Origin: Pirellulales bacterium
Lineage (GTDB): Bacteria; Planctomycetota; Planctomycetia; Pirellulales; Thermoguttaceae
Direction: 5' to 3'
Assembly: GCA_016931995.1 (NCBI GenBank)
Contig: JAFGDS010000146.1
Coordinates: forward strand, 1-38,400
Length of the DNA: 38,400 nucleotides
A program made the position numbers and the translations under genes. The notes below the pieces were generated by a model. The model worked only from the letters and a program-made list of their open reading frames with translations, was not told the origin of the DNA and made no database searches. Below are positions 22,775-30,116 of the stretch, piece by piece (position 1 is the stretch's first letter; every line of letters begins with the position of its first letter).

Positions 22775-24205
22775 TTACGCCTCCTGGTACGCCGCGGCGG
22801 TCAATCCGGCGGGTTCCCCTTCGCGCTGCGCCTCGGCGGTCAGGATGACCACGCGCCGCGCTCGGGCGTGCCGGGCGATCAGGAACCGGTTCTCGGCGTC
22901 GAGCCCTTCCCAGGCGTCCTGGGGCACGATCAGGACGCCGCGCTGGCCCACGTGCTCGGCCGCCACGTCAATGGCGATCTTCCACCGCTCGCCGTCCGAC
23001 AGTTCGGCGTAGTACGTCTCGCCGCGGGCCGTGTCGGTGACGAGCCGGCCGTCAACGACACGTAGGACCTGGCATTGGATCGCCTGCCCCAGGACCTCGT
23101 CGCAGAGCCGGGCGGCCTCGCGGTAGCGCGCGGCGCGCTTGGCGGCGTGCTCGGCCATGGCGGCGGCGCCCTTGGCGCGCCCGAGCTTCTCGCGGGCGTC
23201 GCGCTGGGCGACCGCCTTGGCGTGGTCTGCCCGGGCTCGTTCGACCACCGTTGTGGCCTCCTCGATCTCCTCCTCGGTCGGAATGGCGCACCGCCCGGCC
23301 TGGTCGATCAGCGATTTCGCCGTGGCGATGGTCTCGGCGTGGGCCTTGGCGGCCCGGCATCGCTCCTGGGCGATCTCCAGCTTGTGCTCGGCGCTGGCCA
23401 ACATGTCCCGCAGCGACTGGACATCGGCGGCGACTTTGGCGACCTTCTCGTTGGCCTCTTCCACGGTTGGGCCGCTGTAGTTGGCCTCCGCCTCGTCCAG
23501 CCGCGCGCGGGCCTCCCGGGCCCGCTCGTGGGCCTCCAGACCGGCCGCCCGGCGCTCACCCAGTTTGTCCGCCGCGCGGAGCGCCTCGGAGAGAGCCTCT
23601 TGCGCCGTCTCCTCGCTCGGGCCCGATTCGTCCAGGTCTCCGGCCGCCTCCCGCAGGCCCGCGGCGCGGCCGGCGTGGTTGTCGCGATCGGTCTCGGCGA
23701 ACCGCGCGGCCTCCTGGAGGTCCTGTTTGGCGCGGCGGGCCATGTCCACCGGATCGGTCGCCGCCAACGCCGTGCGGCTCACGTCGCCCCACGGCTCGCC
23801 GATTGTTCGCGCAAACGCCGTCGGATCCGCCTCCACGCCGGTCAGGGTCAAGAGGGCCTTGATCCGGTGCGCGTCGGCCGCCACGGGATCCTTCAACCCC
23901 GGATCGACCAGGTCGGCCACGTTGAGCTTGCCTTCGAGGTGTACGGCCTCCAACTGACCCGTCCGCCGCGTGGACTTCGCCACGGCAATGCTCGCACCGA
24001 ACCCGGCCACCGATCCCGCAAGCGCGCCGTCGCGGCGGTCGAGCCCGCCCGAGCCACGCAGCAGCGCCTGCGTCGCGGCCAGAGCTTGGGTCTTCCCGGC
24101 GCCGTTGCGGCCGTGCAGCACCACGACGCCGCCGTCCGCCGGGACCGGAATGGTCAGACGCTCGACGGGGCCGATGTTCTCGATGGTGATGGTTCGCTCA
24201 GACAT
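22775..24205 (-). CDS. SMC/RecF-like ABC ATPase with coiled coil
   Basis: The 476-residue protein starts at ATG 24205 (AAGGAGAA upstream). Walker A is GRNGAGKT (32-39) after an ENIGPVERLTI strand typical of RecF/SMC N-termini. Residues about 155-370 form an Ala/Glu/Arg-rich coiled coil. The C-terminal lobe carries the ABC signature LSDGER (402-407) and a Walker B-like VLIVPQDAWEGLD with Asp430. These ATPases bind DNA ends or gaps in repair and replication. The partner may be the Cas4-like nuclease 2.6 kb upstream in the operon; this link is inferred. Confidence 0.82.
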   Translation of the reverse strand: MSERTITIENIGPVERLTIPVPADGGVVVLHGRNGAGKTQALAATQALLRGSGGLDRRDGALAGSVAGFGASIAVAKSTRRTGQLEAVHLEGKLNVADLVDPGLKDPVAADAHRIKALLTLTGVEADPTAFARTIGEPWGDVSRTALAATDPVDMARRAKQDLQEAARFAETDRDNHAGRAAGLREAAGDLDESGPSEETAQEALSEALRAADKLGERRAAGLEAHERAREARARLDEAEANYSGPTVEEANEKVAKVAADVQSLRDMLASAEHKLEIAQERCRAAKAHAETIATAKSLIDQAGRCAIPTEEEIEEATTVVERARADHAKAVAQRDAREKLGRAKGAAAMAEHAAKRAARYREAARLCDEVLGQAIQCQVLRVVDGRLVTDTARGETYYAELSDGERWKIAIDVAAEHVGQRGVLIVPQDAWEGLDAENRFLIARHARARRVVILTAEAQREGEPAGLTAAAYQEA

Positions 24206-25097
24206 GGGCGTTCTCCTTGTGTTGGACGGCCTGTTCTGTGACGCACCGCGAAACCAGACATCGCAAGTCGCATCGGCGCACTTCACTAAACACGCGGGAA
24301 GGATAGCGCGCCTGGGCCATCTCGAGCGCGTCAGCGAGCGACGTCGCGACAACGTCCATCTCGCGTCTGACGCCGGTGCCGACAAGATACACAACCACAT
24401 ACCGGTCCGCCTCCCAGCCGTGCGGCGGTTTCTGTTTCGTCTCCTTTTTTCCGTTCCCCTCGGCCCCCTGCTCCGGAGCGTTCTTTCTGAACCAGGGGTC
24501 CACGGCGTCAAGCAGTTGCAGTAAGGTCCATGCCTTTGGAAGGGGGAAATGCGGCGGCGATCCCATGGCGGTCGTAATCGTCAGTGTCGCCGGCCAGACA
24601 TCCACGATCCACGTCGGCGCAATGAGGCGATACTGCGTGTCGGACAACTTTCTCAACGCGATCCGCTCATCGCGTTTCGACGTGTTGATCTCGTTGTAGT
24701 CCGCCGCGAACCGCCTGATTCGCTGGGCGTGAACCGGGTTATGTTCTGTCGTCTTCTCGTCGTGTTCCTTTACATGTCCTTTGCTGTTGGCATCCGCCCA
24801 CGGCAACTCGCCGTCCTTCGGGCCGAACCAGGCGTCCGCGGCCGTAAGAAGGTCGTGGCAGGACCAGTCCTTGGGAAGCTTCAGCTTGGGCGGCGTGCCC
24901 TCAAGCGGCAGGATCTTCAGCGTCGTCGGCCAGACGTTCAGCGACCAGGTCGGCGTGGTGAGCTGGTAGTGGGTGCTGCAACACCTCTTGAGTCCGATCC
25001 TCGGGTCGTACCGGCTCCAGTCAATACGGTTGAACTCCAAGTAAAACCGCGTGGACCGACGGAAGGAATCCGGGTTCTTCTTGGTTCGTTTGCTCAT
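24198..25097 (-). CDS. Protein with two copies of an unknown ~75-residue domain
   Basis: The ATG at 25097 has AAGGAGAG upstream. The first 240 of its 299 residues contain an internal duplication: one copy spans FYLEFNRIDWSRYDPRIGL ... TPTWSLNVWPTTLKILPLEGTPPKLKLPKDWSCHDLLTAADAWF, the second FAADYNEINTSKRDERIAL ... APTWIVDVWPATLTITTAMGSPPHFPLPKAWTLLQLLDAVDPWF. Each copy is a beta-sheet-like core with a conserved V-W-P and a terminal W-F. The C-terminal 60 residues (YVVVYLVGTGVRREMDVVATSLADAL) resemble a separate small domain. I know no family for it. It overlaps the SMC-like gene by eight bases. Confidence 0.6.
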   Translation of the reverse strand: MSKRTKKNPDSFRRSTRFYLEFNRIDWSRYDPRIGLKRCCSTHYQLTTPTWSLNVWPTTLKILPLEGTPPKLKLPKDWSCHDLLTAADAWFGPKDGELPWADANSKGHVKEHDEKTTEHNPVHAQRIRRFAADYNEINTSKRDERIALRKLSDTQYRLIAPTWIVDVWPATLTITTAMGSPPHFPLPKAWTLLQLLDAVDPWFRKNAPEQGAEGNGKKETKQKPPHGWEADRYVVVYLVGTGVRREMDVVATSLADALEMAQARYPSRVFSEVRRCDLRCLVSRCVTEQAVQHKENAHV

Positions 25098-25333
25098 TAT
25101 CTCTCCTTGGACCACTCCCGATACTTGATTCCCATCCCCAACTTCTTCCGCAGCCGGTTGACCTCTCGCCGCAATGCGAGGTTCTCCGCCCGCGTGCAGT
25201 GGGAGCTTGGCGCATGGAACGGCGTGGCAGCCACCAACGTCGGTTGTCCACACCCCGGGCATTTGCGCATGTTGTGGTACCGCTCCCCCGCGTCGCGGTC
25301 GCAAGCGGAACAGATCTTGTGGACGTAAGGCAT
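25097..25333 (-). CDS. Zinc-ribbon protein
   Basis: The 78-residue product starts ten bases after GGAGGAT and ends in TAATG overlapping the next gene. It has CSAC and then CPGCG in a ribbon (residues 8-28: ICSACDRDAGERYHNMRKCPGCG), then a helical basic tail. It is too short for an enzyme. A nucleic-acid or protein binding role in the early operon is plausible. Confidence 0.55.
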   Translation of the reverse strand: MPYVHKICSACDRDAGERYHNMRKCPGCGQPTLVAATPFHAPSSHCTRAENLALRREVNRLRKKLGMGIKYREWSKER

Positions 25334-25353
25334 CGCGCATCCTCCTTTCCGAG

Positions 25354-25427
25354 TGCCAGGGGCGGGACTTGAACCCGCAACCTCCAGATCATGAATCTGG
25401 CGAGCTACGCTTTTGCTCCACCCTGGT
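25354..25427 (-). tRNA. tRNA with CAT anticodon (elongator Met- or Ile2-type), atypical
   Basis: A full cloverleaf reads on the minus strand from 25427. It has a 7-bp acceptor (CCAGGG with CCCTGG, plus an A-C pair at the end), a 4-bp D stem GAGC/GCTC, an anticodon stem CCAGA/TCTGG with loop TTCATGA (anticodon CAT), a 5-base variable loop and a T arm GCGGG/CCCGC with loop TTCAAGT. Position 1-72 is A-C, the D loop has C where G19 should pair with C56, position 37 is G where A is usual for A-starting codons, and CCA is not encoded. It is not an initiator type (no GGG/CCC anticodon stem). It sits between two genes of the early operon. Confidence 0.75.
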
Positions 25428-25489
25428 CATGCGCGGCCGAGTCCGGAACCGGCGGGGCAAGGGAACGGCCCGGACCCGAACCGCGCTGG

Positions 25490-26806
25490 CTATTGTCCTT
25501 GGCTCGCCGCGGTCGGGCGCGTCTCGAACAGCTTCCCGCCAGTCGTCTTCGCCGTGTTGCTCCGCGGGCCGCGGCTTGCGCGAATGGTCTCCTCGCGGGC
25601 CTTGGCCTTCTCCAGCAGGGCCTCGCGGGACGCCACGTCCAGGTCGGGGTCCTCGATGATCTGGCCGACTACCCCGTTCACCGCATTGACCGACGCGGCC
25701 CGCTCCAGCCCGCGCTGGTAGCCGGCCACGATGCTCGCGAGGCTGCCGGGCTCGGGCTGAGCCGCTTCATCCGGCTCGGGCTGGGGCGCTTCATCGGGCC
25801 GCGAGGCCGCCTTCGGTTCCGGCCGCTCGTGCGTCTCGGCCGCCGCGCCCGCCAGTGCGTCGGCCGTCACGGGACCGGACGGCTGTGGCGCGGGCTTGCT
25901 CTTCAAATCGCTGGCGTCCAGCCCCTCCAGAAGCTCGCGGGCCGTCGTCTCCTCGTTCTTCAGGGCGTTGAGAATCTTGCGCAGCTCCAACCGCTCTTCC
26001 TCCCGCCAGCCGAGCTTGTGCGGTCGACCGACCAGCTTGTCCAGGTGCGCCGGCGTGATACCGTAGTCGGCAAACGCGGGGATCACCTTCTGGTCGATCA
26101 CCTCGGGCTTGACCAGCGCGCGCATCTTGTCCTCGCACGCCGAGCGGAACATCGCCTTGATGATGCCCGGCGTGTTATCGAGAATCACGTCCCGTCGGAG
26201 CTTCGATTTCTCGGCCTTCACGGTCACGTTCAAAAACCGATCCTCCGGGGTGCGGACCATCCCGCCCTCGCGCGACTTGTAGTAGGGCGAAACAATCCGT
26301 TCGTCGCTGGTGAGGTTCCCGGCGGCGTAGTCCACGATCACCCCCGTGATCTTCGCGCGTCCATCCTCCAGCAGTTCCGTCGTCGTGGCCAACCGGGTGT
26401 AGCCGTAGATCGACCGGATCGACTCGGCCGCGCGGATCGACAACCCCTCGGCGAACTTCTTGACCGGATGGGCGTTCGTGTGCTTCTTCTCCCCGCAGAC
26501 GGTGCAGCACGTGTCCTTGTCGATCTTGACAACCTCGTACTTGATCCCGCACTTGGCACACGTAAGCTGATGCACCGTGCCGACCGGCTTGCAGTAGATC
26601 GCCTCCTCGGCGGACTGCGGGTAGGCGTCGATCAGTTGCTGGAGCTGCTCGACGATCTTCATCGGGTCCCGTGGCTGCGCCCGGGCGACCGACATGATGG
26701 ATTCGTTCTCCATCTTGAGGAGCATCAGGTCGGGCGGAAGCGCGGCAATCGCCTGCGCCTGCTGGAGGTCCATGCCCGTGTCTTGCGGTTGAATCGCCGT
26801 TGCCAT
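25490..26806 (-). CDS. Phage protein with inserted zinc ribbon, candidate recombination partner of the nuclease
   Basis: The ATG at 26806 has AGAGGTG upstream. Residues about 83-107 hold CAKCGIKYEVVKIDKDTCCTVCG, a zinc ribbon. The body (about 120-240) reads SIRAAESIRSIYGYTRLATT ... KAEKSKLRRDVILDNTPGIIKAMFRSACEDKMRALV, then HLDKLVGRPHKLGWREEERLELRKI. Proteins with a similar SIRxAExI ... RSACEDKMRAL layout are encoded next to phage exonucleases and may pair DNA strands, but I cannot name the family. The last 140 residues are an Ala/Pro/Glu-rich linker. It follows the Cas4-like nuclease gene with a few bases between. Confidence 0.55.
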   Translation of the reverse strand: MATAIQPQDTGMDLQQAQAIAALPPDLMLLKMENESIMSVARAQPRDPMKIVEQLQQLIDAYPQSAEEAIYCKPVGTVHQLTCAKCGIKYEVVKIDKDTCCTVCGEKKHTNAHPVKKFAEGLSIRAAESIRSIYGYTRLATTTELLEDGRAKITGVIVDYAAGNLTSDERIVSPYYKSREGGMVRTPEDRFLNVTVKAEKSKLRRDVILDNTPGIIKAMFRSACEDKMRALVKPEVIDQKVIPAFADYGITPAHLDKLVGRPHKLGWREEERLELRKILNALKNEETTARELLEGLDASDLKSKPAPQPSGPVTADALAGAAAETHERPEPKAASRPDEAPQPEPDEAAQPEPGSLASIVAGYQRGLERAASVNAVNGVVGQIIEDPDLDVASREALLEKAKAREETIRASRGPRSNTAKTTGGKLFETRPTAASQGQ

Positions 26807-26809
26807 CAA

Positions 26810-27634
26810 TCACCTCTCTGCCGCCGCGCGGCGTTCGGAATCTATGTAAGGGCAAGAATGCCAATATCCGCACCACTTGGGCGAGCACACCCAGTCGCCC
26901 GGGGCGGCCGGAAGAAACGCCCCCGCTTCGATGGTCTTGATCGCGGCGTTCAGCCGGTTGGCCAGGGCCGCCATCGACCCGGGGCCGCGCACGCCGTCCA
27001 ACCGCACCCGCTTGGGCTCCTTCGTCTTCGTAAGCACGTCGAGCGTCACCCGGGCCGGCAGCTCGCCGTACTTCGCCCGGTGGAAGGCGGCGTACACGGT
27101 CAGTTGCACCGAATTGGCCACGTCGCCCAGCGCCGGCGCGCGGGCCGCCGTCTTCAAGTCCACCACGGTGTGGGTCTCGTCCACCAGGTCGATCACGCCC
27201 ACCAGGTCGTGCGAGGCGCTCGGCAACACCAGCCGCGATCCTTCCTCCACGGCGATGGGCTGGTAGTCCGGGGCCTGATTCGAGGCGTGGACTGCCGCCA
27301 GCCGGGCCACCATGTCGGTAGCTTCGCCAAACACGCTGCCCGCGCCGCGACCGGCTTCCTCGTCGGTCAGCACGTACCCGCCGGCCGCCCGGGTCTTGAA
27401 CGCTTCCACCGCGGCGTCCACGATGTCCGCGGCCGGCAGGTCCTCGCGGGTGTCCATCTTCTGCCGAAAATTCACCTCCGCCCCGCCGTGCAAGCCCCCG
27501 CCGACCAGCAGGGCAATCCCCGGCGGGACCACCTCGCCCTCGACGTACCGCCGTCGATACTGCTCGCCGCACCGGGAGAGCATGTCCAGTTGCGTGGGAG
27601 AAAAATGGGGTTTCTTCGTGTGGTCGATCATCAC
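26810..27634 (-). CDS. Cas4/RecB-like PD-(D/E)XK nuclease
   Basis: The 273-274-residue protein begins with GTG 27634 or ATG 27631. It has FSPTQLDMLSRCGEQYRRRY at the N-terminus, the nuclease core VGVIDLVDETHTVVDLKTA (D ... DxK), QLTVYA (motif after the core) and a C-terminal CSPKWCGYWHSCPY cluster. One early cysteine and three late ones fit the [4Fe-4S] site of Cas4/AddB-type nucleases. In phages such nucleases resect DNA ends for recombination. It stands directly in front of the zinc-ribbon recombination candidate and likely works with it. Confidence 0.82.
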   Translation of the reverse strand: MMIDHTKKPHFSPTQLDMLSRCGEQYRRRYVEGEVVPPGIALLVGGGLHGGAEVNFRQKMDTREDLPAADIVDAAVEAFKTRAAGGYVLTDEEAGRGAGSVFGEATDMVARLAAVHASNQAPDYQPIAVEEGSRLVLPSASHDLVGVIDLVDETHTVVDLKTAARAPALGDVANSVQLTVYAAFHRAKYGELPARVTLDVLTKTKEPKRVRLDGVRGPGSMAALANRLNAAIKTIEAGAFLPAAPGDWVCSPKWCGYWHSCPYIDSERRAAAER

Positions 27635-27910
27635 TCACTCGTCCGATGCGCACTGGCCAAAAACCACGTTGTAACAAAACACCGCCCCGCCGGTTTCGCA
27701 CGGGAGCACCCGCCGGTGCATCGGCAGACTCGGGTCGGCGCCCTCGTCGTCCTCGAACCGCGCGGCGGGCACGTCCCGCTCGATGCACGCACGGCACATT
27801 GGCACGGGCTCTTCGTCGCCCAGGCCGAGCTTGCGCCAATACAGGCGCGGCCCCCGGCCTCCGTTCTCCTTGCGATCCAGTTCACGTTCCACATTGGATA
27901 GGTTCACCAT
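27635..27910 (-). CDS. Small Cys protein, early operon
   Basis: The ATG 27910 has GGAGG upstream. The 91 residues read LGLGDEEPVPMCRACIERDVPAARFEDDEG ... MHRRVLPCETGGAVFCYNVVFGQC. CRAC plus later cysteines suggest a metal site. Its stop is adjacent to the nuclease start. Function unknown; it resembles the next gene upstream in size and Cys content, so both may be related small zinc proteins. Confidence 0.5.
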   Translation of the reverse strand: MVNLSNVERELDRKENGGRGPRLYWRKLGLGDEEPVPMCRACIERDVPAARFEDDEGADPSLPMHRRVLPCETGGAVFCYNVVFGQCASDE

Positions 27911-28202
27911 GGTTGACCTCCGTGTCGTTGGATTGGGTTTTCGTGGGTTCCAAAGTCGCGTCCGGCACGGCCATGCAGTTCTGGTAGAGCACCGGTCCCG
28001 AACACCGCGAGCCCGCCGGTGCGCGGCGGTAGAGGGTCCCGCAATAGCCGTCCACCTTGCCCCAGCCGTCAACGTGGACATCCCAGGTATCCGGATCGTC
28101 GCCCTCGAACCGCGCGCCCGGCTCATACTCGGTGATGCAGAACCGGCACCACGGGCGCAGCTCGCCGTCAAGGTCGGCCAGGAAGGTCTCGATGTCGGTC
28201 AT
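27882..28202 (-). CDS. Small Cys/His protein, early operon
   Basis: I use the ATG at 28202 (GAGGT upstream), which overlaps the stop of the gene in front. The 106 residues contain RPWCRFCITEYEPGARFEGDDPDTWDVHVDGWGKVDGYCGTLYRR and later CSG/NCM cysteines. CRFC plus YC and the following acidic segment resemble the pattern CRAC ... ARFEDDEG of the downstream gene; I infer a distant duplication. Function unknown. It overlaps the next start by 29 bases. Confidence 0.5.
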   Translation of the reverse strand: MTDIETFLADLDGELRPWCRFCITEYEPGARFEGDDPDTWDVHVDGWGKVDGYCGTLYRRAPAGSRCSGPVLYQNCMAVPDATLEPTKTQSNDTEVNHGEPIQCGT

Positions 28203-28498
28203 GATACCTCGCCAAGGCAGTCGCACGGGGTTGTGAGTAGGTAGCACAGGTGCTGGTTGCACGGTCCTGGATATTGCGACGCCATGGCTTCAAAGGCGTG
28301 GCTCACCACGTCCTCAATCGCCTCCTCGACCGTCCGGGCAGAGCCGTCCGACTGGTAGCGCCGATGCTCGCGCCAACAGAGGACCAGGTGTTTGAGGATC
28401 GAAAGCCACTCCTCGGCGTCGGTGGTCACGCGGCGGTCGTCGAATTGGGCGACGGCCTCCATCGCGTCCGGGGGGCTTGGGAAGGGGTTGCGTGTCAT
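28199..28498 (-). CDS. Hypothetical early protein
   Basis: The 99-residue frame ends by overlapping the next start (ATGA) and lies downstream of the DUF932 gene. It is helical: DAEEWLSILKHLVLCWREHRRY, then VEEAIEDVVSHAFEAMASQYPG and a C-terminal part with four cysteines (CNQHLCYLLTTPCDC). No family is recognised. Confidence 0.5.
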   Translation of the reverse strand: MTRNPFPSPPDAMEAVAQFDDRRVTTDAEEWLSILKHLVLCWREHRRYQSDGSARTVEEAIEDVVSHAFEAMASQYPGPCNQHLCYLLTTPCDCLGEVS

Positions 28499-28535
28499 GA
28501 CTCGGTGTCCTACAATGCGGTTACGTTCCGGTTAT

Positions 28536-28582
28536 GGCCCCCGCCAGTTGATTCTCAGTCTTCGGCGGGGGCCCTCTTTTTT
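28536..28582 (+). terminator. Strong hairpin with T-tract, plus-strand orientation
   Basis: A perfect 10-bp stem GGCCCCCGCC / GGCGGGGGCC with a loop of 18 bases is followed on the plus strand by CTCTTTTTT. This is a classic intrinsic terminator for rightward transcription, although the neighbouring genes run leftward. It may block rightward read-through into the early region. On the minus strand only A-rich sequence precedes the stem. Confidence 0.6.
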
Positions 28583-28589
28583 CCCCGGG

Positions 28590-29663
28590 CTACAGCGCCA
28601 GCCCGGCGAACCGGCAGGCCGTCTCAAAGGCCCGTTTCTTCATGTCGCGGCCCGCCCCGTAGAGGCACACGTTGAAGCGGGCCTCCGCCTTCCGCTCGGG
28701 CGTGGCCCCCCGTCGCGGCAGGTGGTCAATGTGCTCCGTCACCGCGTTGAACGCCGCCCAGGCGGTTCCCTCGATCCCCGGCAGCGTCTGTCGCTCGTTG
28801 TGGTACGCCGCCTTGATCGCCGCGCGGGTCTCGTCCAGCCGCTTCGCGCGGCTGTCCGTCCAGTCCGGGTCCCGCCGGTCCAGCGTCGGGCACATGATGT
28901 CCAAAAAGGCGTCCCACTCCGCGCCGGTCATCCGGTGTTTGGCCAGCGCGCGGCCGGCCTCGGCGTGGGCGTCAAACGTCTGGTTGGCCGCCACCAGGGC
29001 CCGCTTGGCCACCTCCAACTTCTTGCCCACGTCGCCCATGTGCCGGATGGCCGCGTCCCGCGAGAACTGGTCGGTCGTCACGTCGGCCAGGTTGCCCTCG
29101 CCCAACGCCATCGCGTAGGTGTTCGCGCAGACCACCCGCACCGACGTGGGGCCAAAGCGGATTGCCCCACTGCCGTCGTGGTGCAGGCTCAGGAGCACGT
29201 ACCGCAGGGTCTCGTCGCCCGGGGCGATCTCGTCCACCTTGGGCAACCGCCCCAAGAGCACCACCTTCCTGCCGCCGCTCAGGGAGAACGCCGACTCGTA
29301 CTGCATCTCGTGGGATTCGATCAGCCCGTCGAGGAACGCAAACGCCTCGGTGTTCTGGACGATCTTGTACCACTCGCTCACCGTCCCGAGCACAAACCCG
29401 TTGTCCGACCGGACGTTGGCGAACATCCCGGGGATGTCGTGGTACCGGACCCGCTCGACCGGTCCCTCGGGCGTCTTGATCGGCTCGGGCACGCCCACGG
29501 CCATGGGCCGCTGGACGACCTCCCAGCCCAGCCCGGCCGCCTCGAGCGCCTCGCGGCTGCTCATCGGGTGGTCCAGCACGGCGCCCAGCCCGTGCCAGGC
29601 GGGCGTCAGGGCAAAGGCCGCTTCCGCGCGGCCGTCGGCGTGTACGGTGATTTCGTGCGACAT
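28590..29663 (-). CDS. DUF932 phage/plasmid-like protein
   Basis: The first gene of the early operon starts at ATG 29663 with GGAGGAG upstream; a longer frame runs into the control region and is not used. The 357 residues carry the family landmarks: ALTPAWHGLGAVLDHPM, RVRYHDIPGMFANVRSDNGFVLGTVSEWYKIVQNTEAFAFLDGLI, LRYVLLSLHHDGSGAIRFGPTSVRVVCANTYAMAL. DUF932 (TIGR03299) proteins are common in early operons of phages and plasmids; their function is unknown. Being first after the regulated promoter, it may be among the earliest expressed proteins. Confidence 0.85.
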   Translation of the reverse strand: MSHEITVHADGRAEAAFALTPAWHGLGAVLDHPMSSREALEAAGLGWEVVQRPMAVGVPEPIKTPEGPVERVRYHDIPGMFANVRSDNGFVLGTVSEWYKIVQNTEAFAFLDGLIESHEMQYESAFSLSGGRKVVLLGRLPKVDEIAPGDETLRYVLLSLHHDGSGAIRFGPTSVRVVCANTYAMALGEGNLADVTTDQFSRDAAIRHMGDVGKKLEVAKRALVAANQTFDAHAEAGRALAKHRMTGAEWDAFLDIMCPTLDRRDPDWTDSRAKRLDETRAAIKAAYHNERQTLPGIEGTAWAAFNAVTEHIDHLPRRGATPERKAEARFNVCLYGAGRDMKKRAFETACRFAGLAL

Positions 29664-29691
29664 GTCCGACTCTCCTCCAGAAAGAACCAAC

Positions 29692-29747
29692 AAAAAACCC
29701 CGCACCGACCTGATCGGCTGTCGCACCAATCGGGGTCGGGCGGGGTT
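29692..29747 (-). terminator. Intrinsic terminator in the early leader, possible attenuator
   Basis: On the minus strand the arm AACCCCGCCCGACC (29747-29734) pairs with GGTCGGTGCGGGGTT (29710-29696) with one bulge, followed by TTTTTT at 29697-29692. It lies between the early promoter and the DUF932 start. The loop (29711-29733) holds TTGGTGCGACA on the minus strand, perfectly complementary to TGTCGCACCAA just upstream at 29777-29767, of which all but the first base or two lies in the transcript (start near 29776). Pairing of these 10-11 bases would compete with or modify the terminator, so regulation by read-through is likely. Confidence 0.6.
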
Positions 29748-29782
29748 GTACCAAAACAAGTGCCGTTTGGTGCGACACTTGT

Positions 29783-29811
29783 AGTTTAACAATTTGGAAC
29801 ATACTCGTCAA
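29783..29811 (-). promoter_or_regulatory. Early leftward promoter
   Basis: On the minus strand TTGACG (29811-29806) and TAAACT (29788-29783) are spaced by 17 bases, close to consensus. The start should be near 29776, 113 bases before the DUF932 ATG. The -35 and the spacer lie inside the large palindrome, so the repressor must block it directly. Confidence 0.75.
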
Positions 29812-29835
29812 TAGAGTATGTTCCATTTTGTTAAA
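29785..29835. promoter_or_regulatory. 51-bp palindromic operator
   Basis: A symmetric element with 22-base arms and a 7-base centre spans 29785-29835. Each arm is TTTAACAA, two bases, TGGAACATACTC, mirrored on the other side; the only mismatch is the two-base spacer (TT on both strands). An extra ATTGTTCCA half site is at 29837-29845, between the operator and the repressor gene. It overlaps the promoter from -35 to the -10, so the XRE repressor encoded 26 bases away is the natural ligand (inference). Confidence 0.75.
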
Positions 29836-29861
29836 GATTGTTCCAGTGAGGATTCGTCTCC

Positions 29862-30116
29862 TTAGCGGGCAGGCATCAAGTCTTTGATCCGAACCTTGAG
29901 GGCTTTGGCAATCGCGGGTAGGGCATCCAAATCGGGTTGCCGCCGGTTGCTTTCCCAATGACGGTAGGCCATGTCCTTGATCTCGTAACCGGCCTTCGCC
30001 ATGCGTTCGACGACATCGGCCACCGAGAAATCGGCCTTCGTCCTCAGGTCGATCATTCGTTTCGCCAACCGTCCGCTGTAGGTACTCTGATCCGGCTCCT
30101 TGCGCGCGGGACCCAT
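29862..30116 (-). CDS. XRE-family repressor
   Basis: The 84-residue protein is read from the ATG at 30116 (AGGAG upstream). The helix-turn-helix lies in RLAKRMIDLRTKADFSVADVVERMAKAGYEIKDMAYRHWESNRRQPDLDALPAIAKALKVRIKDLM, with the typical second half WESNRRQPDLDAL of XRE/Cro-type domains. There is no peptidase or oligomerisation domain, so it resembles Cro-like or small CI proteins. It is transcribed in the same direction as the early operon it faces, so its transcript probably reads into the operator region. Confidence 0.8.
   Translation of the reverse strand: MGPARKEPDQSTYSGRLAKRMIDLRTKADFSVADVVERMAKAGYEIKDMAYRHWESNRRQPDLDALPAIAKALKVRIKDLMPAR

Noticed and set aside
25391-27901. 836-residue plus-strand open frame
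   Set aside because: It is antisense to the nuclease, the zinc-ribbon phage gene and the tRNA. Its sequence is Arg/His/Gly-rich without any motif, as expected from GC-rich DNA read on the wrong strand.
28502-28590. Minus-strand terminator for the DUF932 gene
   Set aside because: The T-tract lies on the plus-strand side of the stem, so it does not fit a leftward terminator.
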